From Verrucomicrobiota bacterium (GTDB lineage Bacteria > Verrucomicrobiota > Verrucomicrobiia > Chthoniobacterales > Terrimicrobiaceae): 33,684 bases of DNA. This document shows, one piece after another, positions 24,889 through 32,717 of the stretch (the stretch's first letter is position 1; each line of letters starts with the position of its first letter). The stretch covers positions 1-33,684 of the forward strand of contig JAPLTF010000056.1 in NCBI GenBank assembly GCA_026398275.1, given 5' to 3'. The position numbers and the translations under genes were made by a program. The notes under the pieces are model-generated. The model was not told where the DNA came from, ran no database searches, and worked only from the letters and a program-made list of their open reading frames with translations.

Positions 24889-25548
24889 ATGCCACCACGC
24901 AAAACCATCATTGCCCCCTCGATCCTCGCCTGCGATTTCTCTCAGCTCGGCGCCGAGATCGCACGGGTGGACCGGGGAGGAGCCGATTGGATCCACTGCG
25001 ACGTGATGGACGGGCACCTTGTGGAAAATATTTCCTTCGGCCCCGCGATTGTCGAGGCCGCCTCGCGCAGCACAGCCCTGCCGCTGGATGTCCATCTGAT
25101 GATTGAGCGGCCGGATGTCTACGTGCCGCGGTTTGCCAGCGCCGCCTCCTCGATCACCTGCCATGTCGAGGCCCCCCACGATGTTTCAAAAACCCTCCTC
25201 GCAATCCGAGAGGCCGGCTGCCTCGCGGGCCTCGCGGTCAGCCCCCCCACCCCGCTGGAAATGATCCGCCCGTATCTCGGACGGTTCGACCTCCTGCTCG
25301 TGATGACCGTTGTCCCGGGGTTCGGCGGACAGCCGTTCATGCCGGAGATGCTGGAGAAGGTTTCCGTCGCGGCGGAGTGGCGCGAGCGGGATGGGCTGGA
25401 TTTTCACATTGAGGTGGACGGCGGGATCACCGTCACAACGGCCGCGCAGTCGGTGGCGGCCGGAGCTGATGTTCTGGTCGCGGGCACATCGGTCTTCAAG
25501 GCGGACGATGCCGCCGCCGAGATCGCGGCGCTCCGGACGGCGGGCTGA
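24889..25548 (+). CDS. rpe: Ribulose-phosphate 3-epimerase
   Basis: A 219-residue TIM barrel interconverting ribulose-5-P and xylulose-5-P in the pentose phosphate pathway. Signatures: APSILACDFSQLG at the start, the metal site HCDVMDG, DVHLMIERP, VVPGFGGQPFMPEML and the phosphate-binding EVDGGI with GADVLVAGTSVF. The start ATG 24889 gives MPPRKTIIAPS; an upstream TTG would overlap the divergent tadA start. No partner gene is linked. Confidence 0.95.
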   Translation: MPPRKTIIAPSILACDFSQLGAEIARVDRGGADWIHCDVMDGHLVENISFGPAIVEAASRSTALPLDVHLMIERPDVYVPRFASAASSITCHVEAPHDVSKTLLAIREAGCLAGLAVSPPTPLEMIRPYLGRFDLLLVMTVVPGFGGQPFMPEMLEKVSVAAEWRERDGLDFHIEVDGGITVTTAAQSVAAGADVLVAGTSVFKADDAAAEIAALRTAG

Positions 25549-25595
25549 GGTTTTTTGTTGCAACTTTTTTTACTCTGCGGTTTTCCATCGGTGTT

Positions 25596-26138
25596 ATGAA
25601 AACTCTGCACTGTCTCCCACTGGTCCTCCTTGCCGCGGTGGCTCCCTTGCTTCACGCATCCGACTCCAAGCGCACAGCGGAATACATCCTGACCACGCCA
25701 ACCGACTTCGAAGGCAAAGAGGTCACCCTGGACGTTGCGTTTGTCCAGCCGGTCCACTGGAAAAGCCCGAACCCCGAACTCGCATTTTTCCACGCCATGA
25801 CGCTCGACCGGCGGGACCATAAATTCGGCGGACAGATTCTCGTCGTGATCCCGTCCGCGGACGCCTCGAAGTTTGCAAAAAAATACGGCACGGACTTCGA
25901 AGGCAGGAATGAATCGAATTCCTTCCAGGGCACGCTGATCGCAGCCCCCGGCGGGAGGATGCATGCCAAGGCCTGGATCGTGGACACCACCGGGAAGATT
26001 GCGGGGCTCGTCAAACAGAACCAGTTGACCATTGAAGACGAAGGTGGCGGAGGTGGGGGCCCCGGCGGTACTCGTGGACCCGGCCCCGGTCCTGGACCTC
26101 ATGGCCCGCACAGGCCCCAGGGCCCGCCCGCAAACTGA
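25596..26138 (+). CDS. Exported protein with Gly/Pro-rich tail, unknown function
   Basis: A 180-residue protein with a clear signal peptide (LPLVLLAAVAPLLHA, cleavage near residue 21). A small soluble domain (about 25-150) contains EYILTTPTDFEGKEVTLDV and ends QLTIEDE. The last 28 residues are nearly all Gly, Pro, His and Arg, a flexible low-complexity tail. It is a single-gene unit with a strong terminator after it. No family was recognised. Confidence 0.8.
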   Translation: MKTLHCLPLVLLAAVAPLLHASDSKRTAEYILTTPTDFEGKEVTLDVAFVQPVHWKSPNPELAFFHAMTLDRRDHKFGGQILVVIPSADASKFAKKYGTDFEGRNESNSFQGTLIAAPGGRMHAKAWIVDTTGKIAGLVKQNQLTIEDEGGGGGGPGGTRGPGPGPGPHGPHRPQGPPAN

Positions 26139-26154
26139 GTTGCTCGAAAATCCC

Positions 26155-26189
26155 AGGCGCCGGAAGATCGATCTTCCGGCGCCTTTTTT
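26155..26189 (+). terminator. Perfect intrinsic terminator
   Basis: A 30-nt perfect palindrome (AGGCGCCGGAAGATC with GATCTTCCGGCGCCT, 26155-26184) whose end merges into six T's (26184-26189). It is a textbook rho-independent terminator after the exported Gly/Pro-rich protein and before rmuC. Confidence 0.93.
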
Positions 26190-26225
26190 CTGCCATGTTC
26201 TGTTCCGGGCGGGTATCATCCGGCC

Positions 26226-27518
26226 ATGACGACGTGGCATTGGCTGGCGATGGCCGGCATTTTCGGGGTTCTTGTCGGCTGGCTGCTGGCCTCGGTCCGG
26301 ATGGCGCGCCTCCATGCGCAGGCCTCCGCGCTCGGGGCCCGCGGGGCGGAACTCGAAGTCCAGATGGCCAAGCTTGACGCAGCTCTCGCCGCGGAACGCG
26401 GAAACAATAACGGTCTCGGCGCATCACTTGCCACGGTGACGGCGGAAAATACCCATCTCGTTCAGCGCTTGGCGGAGGACGGAAAAAGACTGGTCGAGAT
26501 CCAGGAGCGGATGAAGTTGGAGTTCGAGAACCTTGCCGGCCGCCTGCTCGAGGAAAAGAGCGCGAAGTTTCTTGAGCAAAACCAACTGCACCTCGGAACG
26601 CTCCTGAACCCGCTGCGCGAACGGCTGGGGGAATTCCGGGAGCGGATGGAAATCATCCACACCGAGGAGGAAAAGTCCGCCGCGGCCCTTGGGTTCCAGC
26701 TGAAAAGCCTCCACGAGCTCAACCGGCAGATGGCGGAGGAGGCGGGCAACCTGACCAGCGCGCTCAAAGGGCAGTCCAAGACCCAGGGGTCGTGGGGCGA
26801 GCTCGTGCTCGAGCGCATCCTTGAAAAGTGCGGCCTCACCAAAGGCGTCGAATACGAAACCCAGACCTCCTACCAGGACGACGACGGGGCCCGCCGGATG
26901 CCGGATGTCGTGATCCATCTCCCCGAGGGAAAGAACCTCATCATCGACGCCAAGGTCTCGCTCACGGCCTACGAGAAAGCGGTGAACGCTGCCTCGGATG
27001 GTTTGCGGGCATCGGCCCTGCGCGAGCACGTACTCTCGGTGCGCCGGCATGTCGAGGAGCTGGCAAAAAAAGATTACCCCGGGCTCAAGAGCCTGCTGTC
27101 ACCGGATTTTGTCCTCATGTTCGTGCCGGTCGAGCCCGCCCTCCATCTCGCGCTCCAGGAGGATCCCTCGCTCTATGGAGACGCGTTCGAAAAGAATGTC
27201 GTCCTCGTTTCCTCCTCGACCCTCCTCGTCGCCCTCCGCGCGGTCGAGAGCGTCTGGCGGCACCACAAGCAGACCGTCAATGCGCAGGAGATCGCCCGGC
27301 AGGCCGGAAACCTCCACGATGCCTTTGTGAACTTCACGCAATCGCTCGAAGAAATCGGCTCGCGCCTCGACCAGGCGAAAGTCGCCTACGACAGCGCGCT
27401 TTCCCGCCTGGCCACCGGCCGCGGAAACCTCGTCAGACGCACACTCGAGCTCCAAAAGCTCGGAGCCCGAAGCGACAAGCAGCTCCCTTCGGGCATTGCA
27501 GGCCTCTCGGAGGAGTAG
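26226..27518 (+). CDS. rmuC: DNA recombination protein RmuC
   Basis: A 430-residue RmuC-family protein. A single N-terminal membrane helix (WLAMAGIFGVLVGWLLASV) is followed by a coiled coil at about 25-90 and 130-170, then the RmuC nuclease-like core at about 180-400 with GSWGELVLERILEKCGL, DVVIHLPEGKNLIIDAKVSL and DFVLMFVPVEPA. Known RmuC limits sequence inversions at short inverted repeats. That is suggestive next to the palindromic repeat that begins 10 nt after its stop, but a link is speculative. It is transcribed alone, after a strong terminator. Confidence 0.94.
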   Translation: MTTWHWLAMAGIFGVLVGWLLASVRMARLHAQASALGARGAELEVQMAKLDAALAAERGNNNGLGASLATVTAENTHLVQRLAEDGKRLVEIQERMKLEFENLAGRLLEEKSAKFLEQNQLHLGTLLNPLRERLGEFRERMEIIHTEEEKSAAALGFQLKSLHELNRQMAEEAGNLTSALKGQSKTQGSWGELVLERILEKCGLTKGVEYETQTSYQDDDGARRMPDVVIHLPEGKNLIIDAKVSLTAYEKAVNAASDGLRASALREHVLSVRRHVEELAKKDYPGLKSLLSPDFVLMFVPVEPALHLALQEDPSLYGDAFEKNVVLVSSSTLLVALRAVESVWRHHKQTVNAQEIARQAGNLHDAFVNFTQSLEEIGSRLDQAKVAYDSALSRLATGRGNLVRRTLELQKLGARSDKQLPSGIAGLSEE

Positions 27519-27528
27519 GGCCTGCGCG

Positions 27529-27615
27529 CAATGCTGTTCCCTTAAGTCATCTGTTCCGTCGTGGCGCAGGCGTCCCGCCTGCGCTCTGGTTCGCTTCGCA
27601 AAGTGAACAGCATTG
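27529..27615. repeat. Dispersed palindromic repeat, copy B
   Basis: Arms CAATGCTGTTC (27529-27539) and GAACAGCATTG (27605-27615) are perfect inverted repeats. An inner perfect 9-bp hairpin GCGCAGGCG/CGCCTGCGC with a TCC loop lies at 27564-27584. Its reverse complement matches copy A at 17422-17503. It fills the 100-nt convergent gap between rmuC and the Gfo/Idh/MocA gene, ending 3 nt before the stop of the latter. The flanks GTAGGGCC and GGCCTAC mirror each other and contain both stop codons. Confidence 0.82.
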
Positions 27616-27618
27616 GGC

Positions 27619-28704
27619 CTACGCGATCTCCACCGGCTTTCCGGTGGCCGAGGATTTGTAGGCGGCGTCGATGATTTTCATCAGCGAGAGCGCCTGGTCG
27701 GGGGAATTGAGCGGGGCTTCCCGCCCCTCGATCGAACGGATAAAATTCGCGGCCGACCGCTCGCGTCCCATCGCGGGATCCGGCTCGACGATGAGGCGGC
27801 GGTTCACCGAGCGACCGTGTTCCTGCGAGTAGATTTCGGCGGTGTCGATCGCTGTGTCGTCCATCCCGTCGCGCCCAAAAAGCCGCCGCACGGAGGCTCC
27901 GGCTTTTTTCCCCTGGAAAACAACCGAGACCTCCTCGCGCTCGATCAGTTCCGCCCAGGACGCCTGGAACGACAGGACCTGGCCGGTCTTGAATTTCACA
28001 AACCCATGCGCCGCGCTCTCGACATCGGTGACGCCATCGGCCACGTCAGGAATCCCCCACGGGCCTTTGAAGGCCTTGTCCGTGATGAAATCATCAAATG
28101 TCCTTGCGAGAACGTATTCCGGTTCCGGACAGCCCAGAAAGTAATAGGCCAGATCCACCATGTGCAGCAGGTCGATCAACGGCCCGCCGCCGGAGAGCGC
28201 CTTCGTGGTGAACCATCCGCCAAAGCCGGGGATGCCGGTCCGGCGGATCCATTTCGCCTGCGCCGAGTTGATTTTCCCGACCGATCCGTCGCGGACATAA
28301 TCCATGACCGCCTGGGTGTCCGGCCTGGCCCGGTTGTTGAAATTGAACATGAGGGATTTTTCCGCCTTCTCCGCTGCCGCCATCATCTCGACGACCTCCG
28401 GCGCATTCAGCGCGGGCGGCTTCTCGCAGAAGACGTGCTTCCCGGCCTGCAGGGCCTGGATGGCAACCGGCCTGTGGAACTTGTTCGGAAGGATCACGCT
28501 CACCGCGTCGATGTCCGGGTTGGCGGAGAGCATGTCGGCCGCGTCCCTGTAGGAGCGCTTGATGCCGTAGCGCGCGGCGGCTTTTTCCGCAGCGGCCAGG
28601 TTGGTGTCCGCAATCGCAACCACCTCGGCACCCGCCGATAAAAAACCCGGGATATGAAACTGGGCCATTCCCCCTGCTCCGATAATGCCGACCTTTGTGC
28701 TCAT
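27619..28704 (-). CDS. Gfo/Idh/MocA-family NAD(P)-dependent oxidoreductase
   Basis: A 361-residue sugar or inositol dehydrogenase-type enzyme. The Rossmann motif is at the start (KVGIIGAGGMAQFHIPGF), and the catalytic-lysine motif EKP is in HVFCEKPPALN. The C-terminal half has the family's open beta-sheet domain with GGGPLIDLLHMVD. The ATG at 28704 was chosen because the Rossmann fold begins there; the frame is open further upstream into the next gene. Such enzymes are common in carbohydrate-degrading Verrucomicrobia. The substrate is unknown. It is followed by palindromic repeat B. Confidence 0.93.
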   Translation of the reverse strand: MSTKVGIIGAGGMAQFHIPGFLSAGAEVVAIADTNLAAAEKAAARYGIKRSYRDAADMLSANPDIDAVSVILPNKFHRPVAIQALQAGKHVFCEKPPALNAPEVVEMMAAAEKAEKSLMFNFNNRARPDTQAVMDYVRDGSVGKINSAQAKWIRRTGIPGFGGWFTTKALSGGGPLIDLLHMVDLAYYFLGCPEPEYVLARTFDDFITDKAFKGPWGIPDVADGVTDVESAAHGFVKFKTGQVLSFQASWAELIEREEVSVVFQGKKAGASVRRLFGRDGMDDTAIDTAEIYSQEHGRSVNRRLIVEPDPAMGRERSAANFIRSIEGREAPLNSPDQALSLMKIIDAAYKSSATGKPVEIA

Positions 28705-28754
28705 GCCCGATTTGTTACAGATCGCCAACGCGCAGCAAGCAAATGTTTTGGCGG

Positions 28755-29774
28755 CTACTTCCCGTAGCGCCGGCGGATCCGCTCCAGATAAAACAAGCCG
28801 CCGGGCAGGCCCCAGACCATGTAGACGAACATTCCCGTGATCGAGATGAGGACGCCGGTTCCCTGCGGCACGCCGCACAGCTCGGAGAGCAGCTGCTCGA
28901 ACAGCGCCTCGCGGACACCGATGCCGTTGAGGCTGATCGGCAGCGACGAGATCGCGGTGACCAGCGGCATGATCGAGGTCATGTCCAGAAATGTCACCTT
29001 CACGGTGAATGCGAGGGCCACAAAATAAAATGCCGCAAAGTAGGCGAGCAGCATCGGCACGGTGTAGAGCGCTCCGAGCAGCGCCTCCGTACGGTTCTCA
29101 ATGCACAGCCGCCACAGCGTCGAGAGCTTCACGATCTGCTCGCGGAGGGGAAATCGCGCGGGCAGCCGGCCGACAAGATGGCGGCTCGTCAGAAAAAATG
29201 AGGTGATCAGCCCGACCCCGATCACGAAAAGCACAATCGCAAAGACCTTCATCGCATTCCCCACCGCAAAGCTGCTCGCGAACCACTCGCCGCGGGTCCA
29301 CGCAAAACCGAGCCCCATCGCCACCAGGACCAGCACCGCCAGCAGCCGGTCGATCGCGACGCTCAGAAACCCCGCCGTCTTGTTCTCCGGATGATCCCGC
29401 ATCAGGTAAATGACCCGCACCACATCCCCGCCAGTCGTGCCGGGAAGGAACTGATTAAAAAATGCGCCAATGAAGAACAGCCTGGTCACCTCCCCAAAAC
29501 GCACGCGGAGGTGCAGCATCTTGAGAAACAGCTGCCAGCGCAGGATTCCCAAAAACTCGCAGACTCCGGCGGACGCGAGCGCCGCGATCATCCATCTCCA
29601 GTCCGCCGTCTGCAGCGCTTTCCAGATCGTGATGCGCCGCAGGGGATCGTGAAAAAGCCACCACAACAGCCCCACCGTGACCAGGACCTGAAGAACCGTC
29701 AGCAGGTGCTGGCCAAGCTTCGGAACCTCCCGGCGGGAGGATTCGGCCGGGGGATAAACAGGCATCTGGCTCAT
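28755..29774 (-). CDS. Lysylphosphatidylglycerol-synthase-like membrane protein (UPF0104 type)
   Basis: A 339-residue integral membrane protein with about eight helices, including LLTVLQVLVTVGLLWWLF and VTRLFFIGAFFNQFLPGT. The GAFFNQFLPGTTGGDVVR segment and the C-terminal PISLNGIGVREALF are the signatures of the LPG-synthase TM / flippase-like family (no aminoacyl-transferase domain). Known members move or modify membrane lipids, or act in glycolipid assembly. Start ATG 29774 (a second Met three codons on is equally possible). It lies upstream of the Gfo/Idh/MocA gene on the same strand, 50 nt apart. Confidence 0.86.
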   Translation of the reverse strand: MSQMPVYPPAESSRREVPKLGQHLLTVLQVLVTVGLLWWLFHDPLRRITIWKALQTADWRWMIAALASAGVCEFLGILRWQLFLKMLHLRVRFGEVTRLFFIGAFFNQFLPGTTGGDVVRVIYLMRDHPENKTAGFLSVAIDRLLAVLVLVAMGLGFAWTRGEWFASSFAVGNAMKVFAIVLFVIGVGLITSFFLTSRHLVGRLPARFPLREQIVKLSTLWRLCIENRTEALLGALYTVPMLLAYFAAFYFVALAFTVKVTFLDMTSIMPLVTAISSLPISLNGIGVREALFEQLLSELCGVPQGTGVLISITGMFVYMVWGLPGGLFYLERIRRRYGK

Positions 29775-29934
29775 TGATCTGCGGATGCTAGCAGCCCATG
29801 GATATTTTCCAAGCCCCGCGGCTTGAAAAGGGCGCATCGGACGCCAGAGGAAATGAATCTCCTGCAAAAGTTGAACGGGCCGCTCAGCAGAGAAAGAATT
29901 ACCCGTTTTCCCGAATCCAGCCTACAGTTCGTCC

Positions 29935-30627
29935 ATGAAGGTGATCGCCCTCTCTGTGGTGCTGCTCATTGGCGGAATCGTGATTTTTGCCGGTTGCCGA
30001 ACTTCCCGGCAGGGTTACAAGTCTGCCCCCTACGCCGTGGTGCGCTCGGATGGAAAATACGAGTTGCGGGACTACCCGGCCCTGACCATTGCGGAAACTC
30101 CGATGAACGAGGGATCAGGTCCAAGCTTCAACCGTTTGTTTGGTTTCATCACGGGACGCAACGGGGGGAATCAAAAGATCGCCATGACCACGCCGGTATT
30201 TATGACCGGTTCCACAATGGCTTTTGTCATGCCGGCGGACTTGAAGGCGGTGCCCATGCCAGCCGATGGATCGGTGGTGGTGAAGGAACTTCCGGCCGGA
30301 CGTTTCGCCGTCCTCCAATACAGCGGGGAACGCAGCCGCTCGCTGGAAGAACGAACACTCGCAGAACTAAAAGCCTGGATGGCGGCTCAAGGGCTGCCCG
30401 TTCTGTCGCAACCGCTTTACGGCTATTTTGACCCGCCATGGACGCCGACGTTTCTGCGTCGAAACGAGGTCATGCTGCGGACGGAAACTCAGCTGGCGGA
30501 GAGACTGGATACCTCCTCATCGACCGGTATCGGCGTCAGCACAGCACCGGCCGGCAGATCGAGCGCATCCGGCACCCTCGCAAACAGTTCCAGCATTTCA
30601 GGAAAACCTTTCTCTTGGGGATCGTAG
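29935..30627 (+). CDS. SOUL-family heme-binding lipoprotein with a foreign C-terminal tail
   Basis: A 230-residue protein. A lipoprotein signal peptide ends in the lipobox IFAGC (C20). The SOUL domain covers about 35-185, opening YAVVRSDGKYELRDYPALTI and closing LYGYFDPPWTPTFLRRNEVM, the usual end of the family. Known SOUL proteins bind heme or a porphyrin. The remaining 45 or so residues (from TQLAERLDT) are Ser/Ala/Gly-rich and unlike the family; this stretch is antisense to a convincing short leftward reading frame. The natural stop was probably lost when element DNA was joined near 30,480. The SOUL domain itself appears intact. Confidence 0.88.
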   Translation: MKVIALSVVLLIGGIVIFAGCRTSRQGYKSAPYAVVRSDGKYELRDYPALTIAETPMNEGSGPSFNRLFGFITGRNGGNQKIAMTTPVFMTGSTMAFVMPADLKAVPMPADGSVVVKELPAGRFAVLQYSGERSRSLEERTLAELKAWMAAQGLPVLSQPLYGYFDPPWTPTFLRRNEVMLRTETQLAERLDTSSSTGIGVSTAPAGRSSASGTLANSSSISGKPFSWGS

Positions 30628-30647
30628 AAACGATAGAAAAGAGTCAC
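30489..30647 (-). pseudogene. Leftward gene fragment, possibly phage tail protein X-like
   Basis: A 52-codon leftward frame from GTG 30647 to TGA 30489. It reads YRFYDPQEKGFPEMLELFAR and then VPDALDLPAGAVLTPIPVDE, with protein-like composition, whereas the opposite strand here is low-complexity. The ending L-PAG-x-VL-x-x-P resembles the C-terminal part of phage tail protein X / LysM-like proteins, but this is weak recognition. There is no plausible full-length start, so it looks like the 3' end of a gene cut at about 30,650. It overlaps the aberrant tail of the SOUL gene. Confidence 0.38.
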
Positions 30648-30831
30648 CGCCCATTACTCCGAAGCCGTTGACTCGGCGGACGAGGACGGGAAGTTCAGCA
30701 TCGGGTTCAAGGTCACGTTCGACCGGTCCCACTCGCCAACAAAACTGAAGGTCACGTCCCGGATCTCCAAATCGCTCACCGACGAAATCGAGACGAGCGT
30801 GCCGGATCCGAACCAGCCGGAGTTGCTGTGA
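30637..30831 (+). pseudogene. Truncated phage/element gene (C-terminal fragment)
   Basis: From a TAG at 30634-30636 the rightward frame stays open to TGA 30829-30831 with no good start codon. The product has a well-formed end: ADEDGKFSIGFKVTFDRS, then PTKLKVTSRISKS and VPDPNQPELL. This looks like the C-terminus of a small conserved element protein; I cannot name the family. The N-terminus is missing, and the break coincides with the end of the leftward fragment on the other strand. It overlaps the next gene's GTG start by GTGA, as in compact phage operons. Confidence 0.5.
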
Positions 30832-31157
30832 GCGATTCTAGGAAAAAGACGGTCAAACTCTACGGTGAATGCATTTGGCACGGTCGCCAATCCGTATCCA
30901 ACTGCATTCTCGCTGGACTGAAATTCGAGTGCGGGTGCTACGTTTACCGTCTTCGCGAGAGGGGATTGTTCTGGGCGTGGGCCAGGGAACCGGAAATACC
31001 GATTGCGGATAAATCGGTAGCAGATCGGTATTTCGGCAAAAGGTTGACTCCGCACCCTGGGGATGCCCCGTCTCCGATTCCGCGCCAAACGATCCCCATC
31101 CCACCTGGAAGCCCGGTTCGCCTTCCTCTGGCGAGCGGCAAACGGCCCAGCCCTTGA
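30828..31157 (+). CDS. Hypothetical 109-residue protein (uncertain 3' part)
   Basis: The GTG at 30828 overlaps the stop of the upstream fragment (GTGA). The first 75 or so residues look protein-like, with LYGECIWHGRQSVSNCILAG and ECGCYVYRLRERGLFWAWAR. The last 30 are Pro-rich and overlap the following endonuclease gene by 95 nt, suggesting that the true gene was shorter or has suffered a frameshift. No family was recognised. Confidence 0.38.
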   Translation: MSDSRKKTVKLYGECIWHGRQSVSNCILAGLKFECGCYVYRLRERGLFWAWAREPEIPIADKSVADRYFGKRLTPHPGDAPSPIPRQTIPIPPGSPVRLPLASGKRPSP

Positions 31158-31479
31158 GAAGGAATTTGTCTTCCACCCCGGTCGCCGTTGGCGTGCGGAC
31201 TTCGCACACCTCCCGAGCCGCACGCTGATCGAAATCGAAGGCGGAATCTGGATTCTTGGCCGGCACAACCGGGCGGAGGGATTCCTGGCCGACATAGAAA
31301 AATACTTCGAGGCGGCAATGGCAGGTTGGACGGTTCTGCGTCTCTCGGAACGCCAGCTCACACTCGAATCCGTGGAGAGGATCGTGCTCTTCGTGAAATT
31401 GGCATCCTCTCAACCGGGATGTTTCTCTTCCCCCCATGATGTAGTTTTAGAAACAAGAATTCCCAATCACGGGGAATGA
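31063..31479 (+). CDS. Small PD-(D/E)xK endonuclease-like protein
   Basis: A 138-residue protein. FVFHPGRRWRADFAH with D46, then TLIEIEGGIW with E57 and E59, followed by GRHNRAEGFLADIEKYFEAA and GWTVLRLS, reproduces the core of Vsr/DUF559-like single-domain nucleases found in phages and integrative elements. These cut or repair DNA, and several act with phage DNA metabolism. The product has no other domain. It continues the rightward run of element genes, and its leftward antisense frame is a shadow. Confidence 0.78.
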   Translation: MPRLRFRAKRSPSHLEARFAFLWRAANGPALEKEFVFHPGRRWRADFAHLPSRTLIEIEGGIWILGRHNRAEGFLADIEKYFEAAMAGWTVLRLSERQLTLESVERIVLFVKLASSQPGCFSSPHDVVLETRIPNHGE

Positions 31480-31512
31480 TGCTAGACCATTACACCTTCA
31501 GAATTTGAAAAG

Positions 31513-31806
31513 GTGAATTTACTGTCAGACAACGCATCCATTCGGACTTATCTTGTCGGACTCAGTTTTGAGTGTCCGATGGAAGGGGGAAACCCGGAGA
31601 AATGCATCTGCCACGAGCTTCGAAAAAAACCAGTGGCGGAAAGAATTCGAATTCTTGCCTCTTTTTCCGATGAGCAGCGTCTTGATATGTTCACCGGACA
31701 TCGAAAATGCTTCAGAGAAAAAATTGATTTGGTCTATCAGAAGAAAATCTGTGAGCAACCGTCCCCAGGCCATACGTTGAACGCGATCGAGGGCGGAATG
31801 AGCTGA
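31513..31806 (+). CDS. Small cysteine-containing hypothetical protein (element-associated)
   Basis: A 97-residue product from GTG 31513. The core reads LSFECPMEGGNPEKCICHEL, then RIRILASFSDEQRLDMFTGH and RKCFREK. The C-x-x-x-x-x-x-x-x-C-x-C-H pattern with a later Cys could bind zinc, and similar small proteins occur in prophages, but no family name can be given. No clear ribosome site is visible. The sequence is less GC-rich than the housekeeping genes. Confidence 0.58.
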   Translation: MNLLSDNASIRTYLVGLSFECPMEGGNPEKCICHELRKKPVAERIRILASFSDEQRLDMFTGHRKCFREKIDLVYQKKICEQPSPGHTLNAIEGGMS

Positions 31807-31869
31807 TAATATCGGGTGAGCAGTCAGGCATTTGCTATTGCATTAGGCCGTTGATCTGATTCTTACTCG

Positions 31870-32343
31870 ATGCTTCCAAACATGGACATATCACTCATCA
31901 ACAGCCAATCCCTTTTCCATCTGCTCAGCCTGACGGAGAAGAAGGAAGAACTTCTCCAGATCGTGGGGCAAATCGACGCCGAAATCATCAGAACCCTAAA
32001 AGGTGGGATCTCGCTCGAAGTTGTCGAAATCGCATCCTCATCCGTAATCACACGGCCAGCACCTGCAGCGAAAAATCCGGTTGCTGTCACACCGGTTAAA
32101 ACCGTCAAGCCAGCCAAGGCAAAGCGGACAATGAGCGCCGAGGGCCGCGCCCGCATCTCCGCTGCCACAAAGGCTCGCTGGGCAGCACGTCGCGCAGACA
32201 AAGCCGCCAAGGTTGTCGTTGCTCCCAAGGCAGGCAAGCCTGCCAAGGTGAAAAAGAAAAGCGGCCTCACCCCCGAAGGACGCGCGAAACTCGCTGCCAA
32301 CATGAAGGCCCGGTGGGCAGCACGTCGCGCAGCAAAAGCCTGA
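31870..32343 (+). CDS. Histone-H1-like Lys/Ala-rich DNA-binding protein with duplicated motif
   Basis: A 157-residue protein. The N-terminal 50 residues form a short coiled-coil-like region (LTEKKEELLQIVGQIDAEI). The rest is basic and rich in Lys, Ala, Pro and Val, with two copies of a motif: SAEGRARISAATKARWAARR and TPEGRAKLAANMKARWAARR (20 residues each). Such Lys/Ala-rich tails bind DNA non-specifically like H1 tails; chlamydial Hc proteins are a known PVC parallel. It is followed 5 nt later by a SWIB gene. An internal Met at residue 5 is an alternative start. Confidence 0.75.
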   Translation: MLPNMDISLINSQSLFHLLSLTEKKEELLQIVGQIDAEIIRTLKGGISLEVVEIASSSVITRPAPAAKNPVAVTPVKTVKPAKAKRTMSAEGRARISAATKARWAARRADKAAKVVVAPKAGKPAKVKKKSGLTPEGRAKLAANMKARWAARRAAKA

Positions 32344-32348
32344 TTTCT

Positions 32349-32648
32349 ATGCCAACCGCAAAAAAACCAACAGCCAAGCCCGCCTCGAAACCCGCCCGCA
32401 AACTGAACCCGGCGCTGATGAAACCCATCCAACCGGATGCCGTGCTCGGCGTGATCGTTGGCACAAAGCCGCTGCCCCGCAGCGCAATGACCAAGAAGCT
32501 CTGGGACTACATCAAGAAGAACAATCTTCAGGATCCCAAGAAGAGGACGATGATCAACGCCGACCCAGCTCTCAAAGCGGTCTTCGGCGGCAAGAAACAA
32601 GTCAGCATGTTCGAGATGACCAAGCTCGTTTCGGCGCACGTCAAATAA
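32349..32648 (+). CDS. SWIB/MDM2-domain protein
   Basis: A 99-residue protein. A Lys/Pro/Ala-rich lead (1-25) is followed by a complete SWIB fold: MKPIQPDAVLGVIVGTKPLP, RSAMTKKLWDYIKKNNLQDP, KKRTMINADPALKAVFGGK and VSMFEMTKLVSAHVK. In eukaryotes SWIB is a chromatin-remodelling partner; in bacteria it is chiefly found in Chlamydiae and other PVC members, where its function is poorly known. Start ATG 32349; the frame extends further upstream only through the H1-like gene. A terminator-like hairpin follows. Confidence 0.92.
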   Translation: MPTAKKPTAKPASKPARKLNPALMKPIQPDAVLGVIVGTKPLPRSAMTKKLWDYIKKNNLQDPKKRTMINADPALKAVFGGKKQVSMFEMTKLVSAHVK

Positions 32649-32663
32649 CAACCCTCTACTCAT

Positions 32664-32699
32664 CCCCGGTGGCTCGTAACGGGCTGCCGGGGATTTTTT
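32664..32699 (+). terminator. Terminator after the SWIB gene
   Basis: CCCCGG (32664-32669) pairs with CCGGGG (32687-32692), enclosing a partly paired loop, and is followed by ATTTTTT (32693-32699). A weaker hairpin than the one at 26155, but with a proper T-run. Confidence 0.7.
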
Positions 32700-32717
32700 A
32701 TGCCCGGATGGACGCGG

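Noticed and set aside
30853-31437. 194-codon leftward open frame
   Set aside because: Antisense to the endonuclease-like gene, whose conserved core is clearly in the rightward frame.
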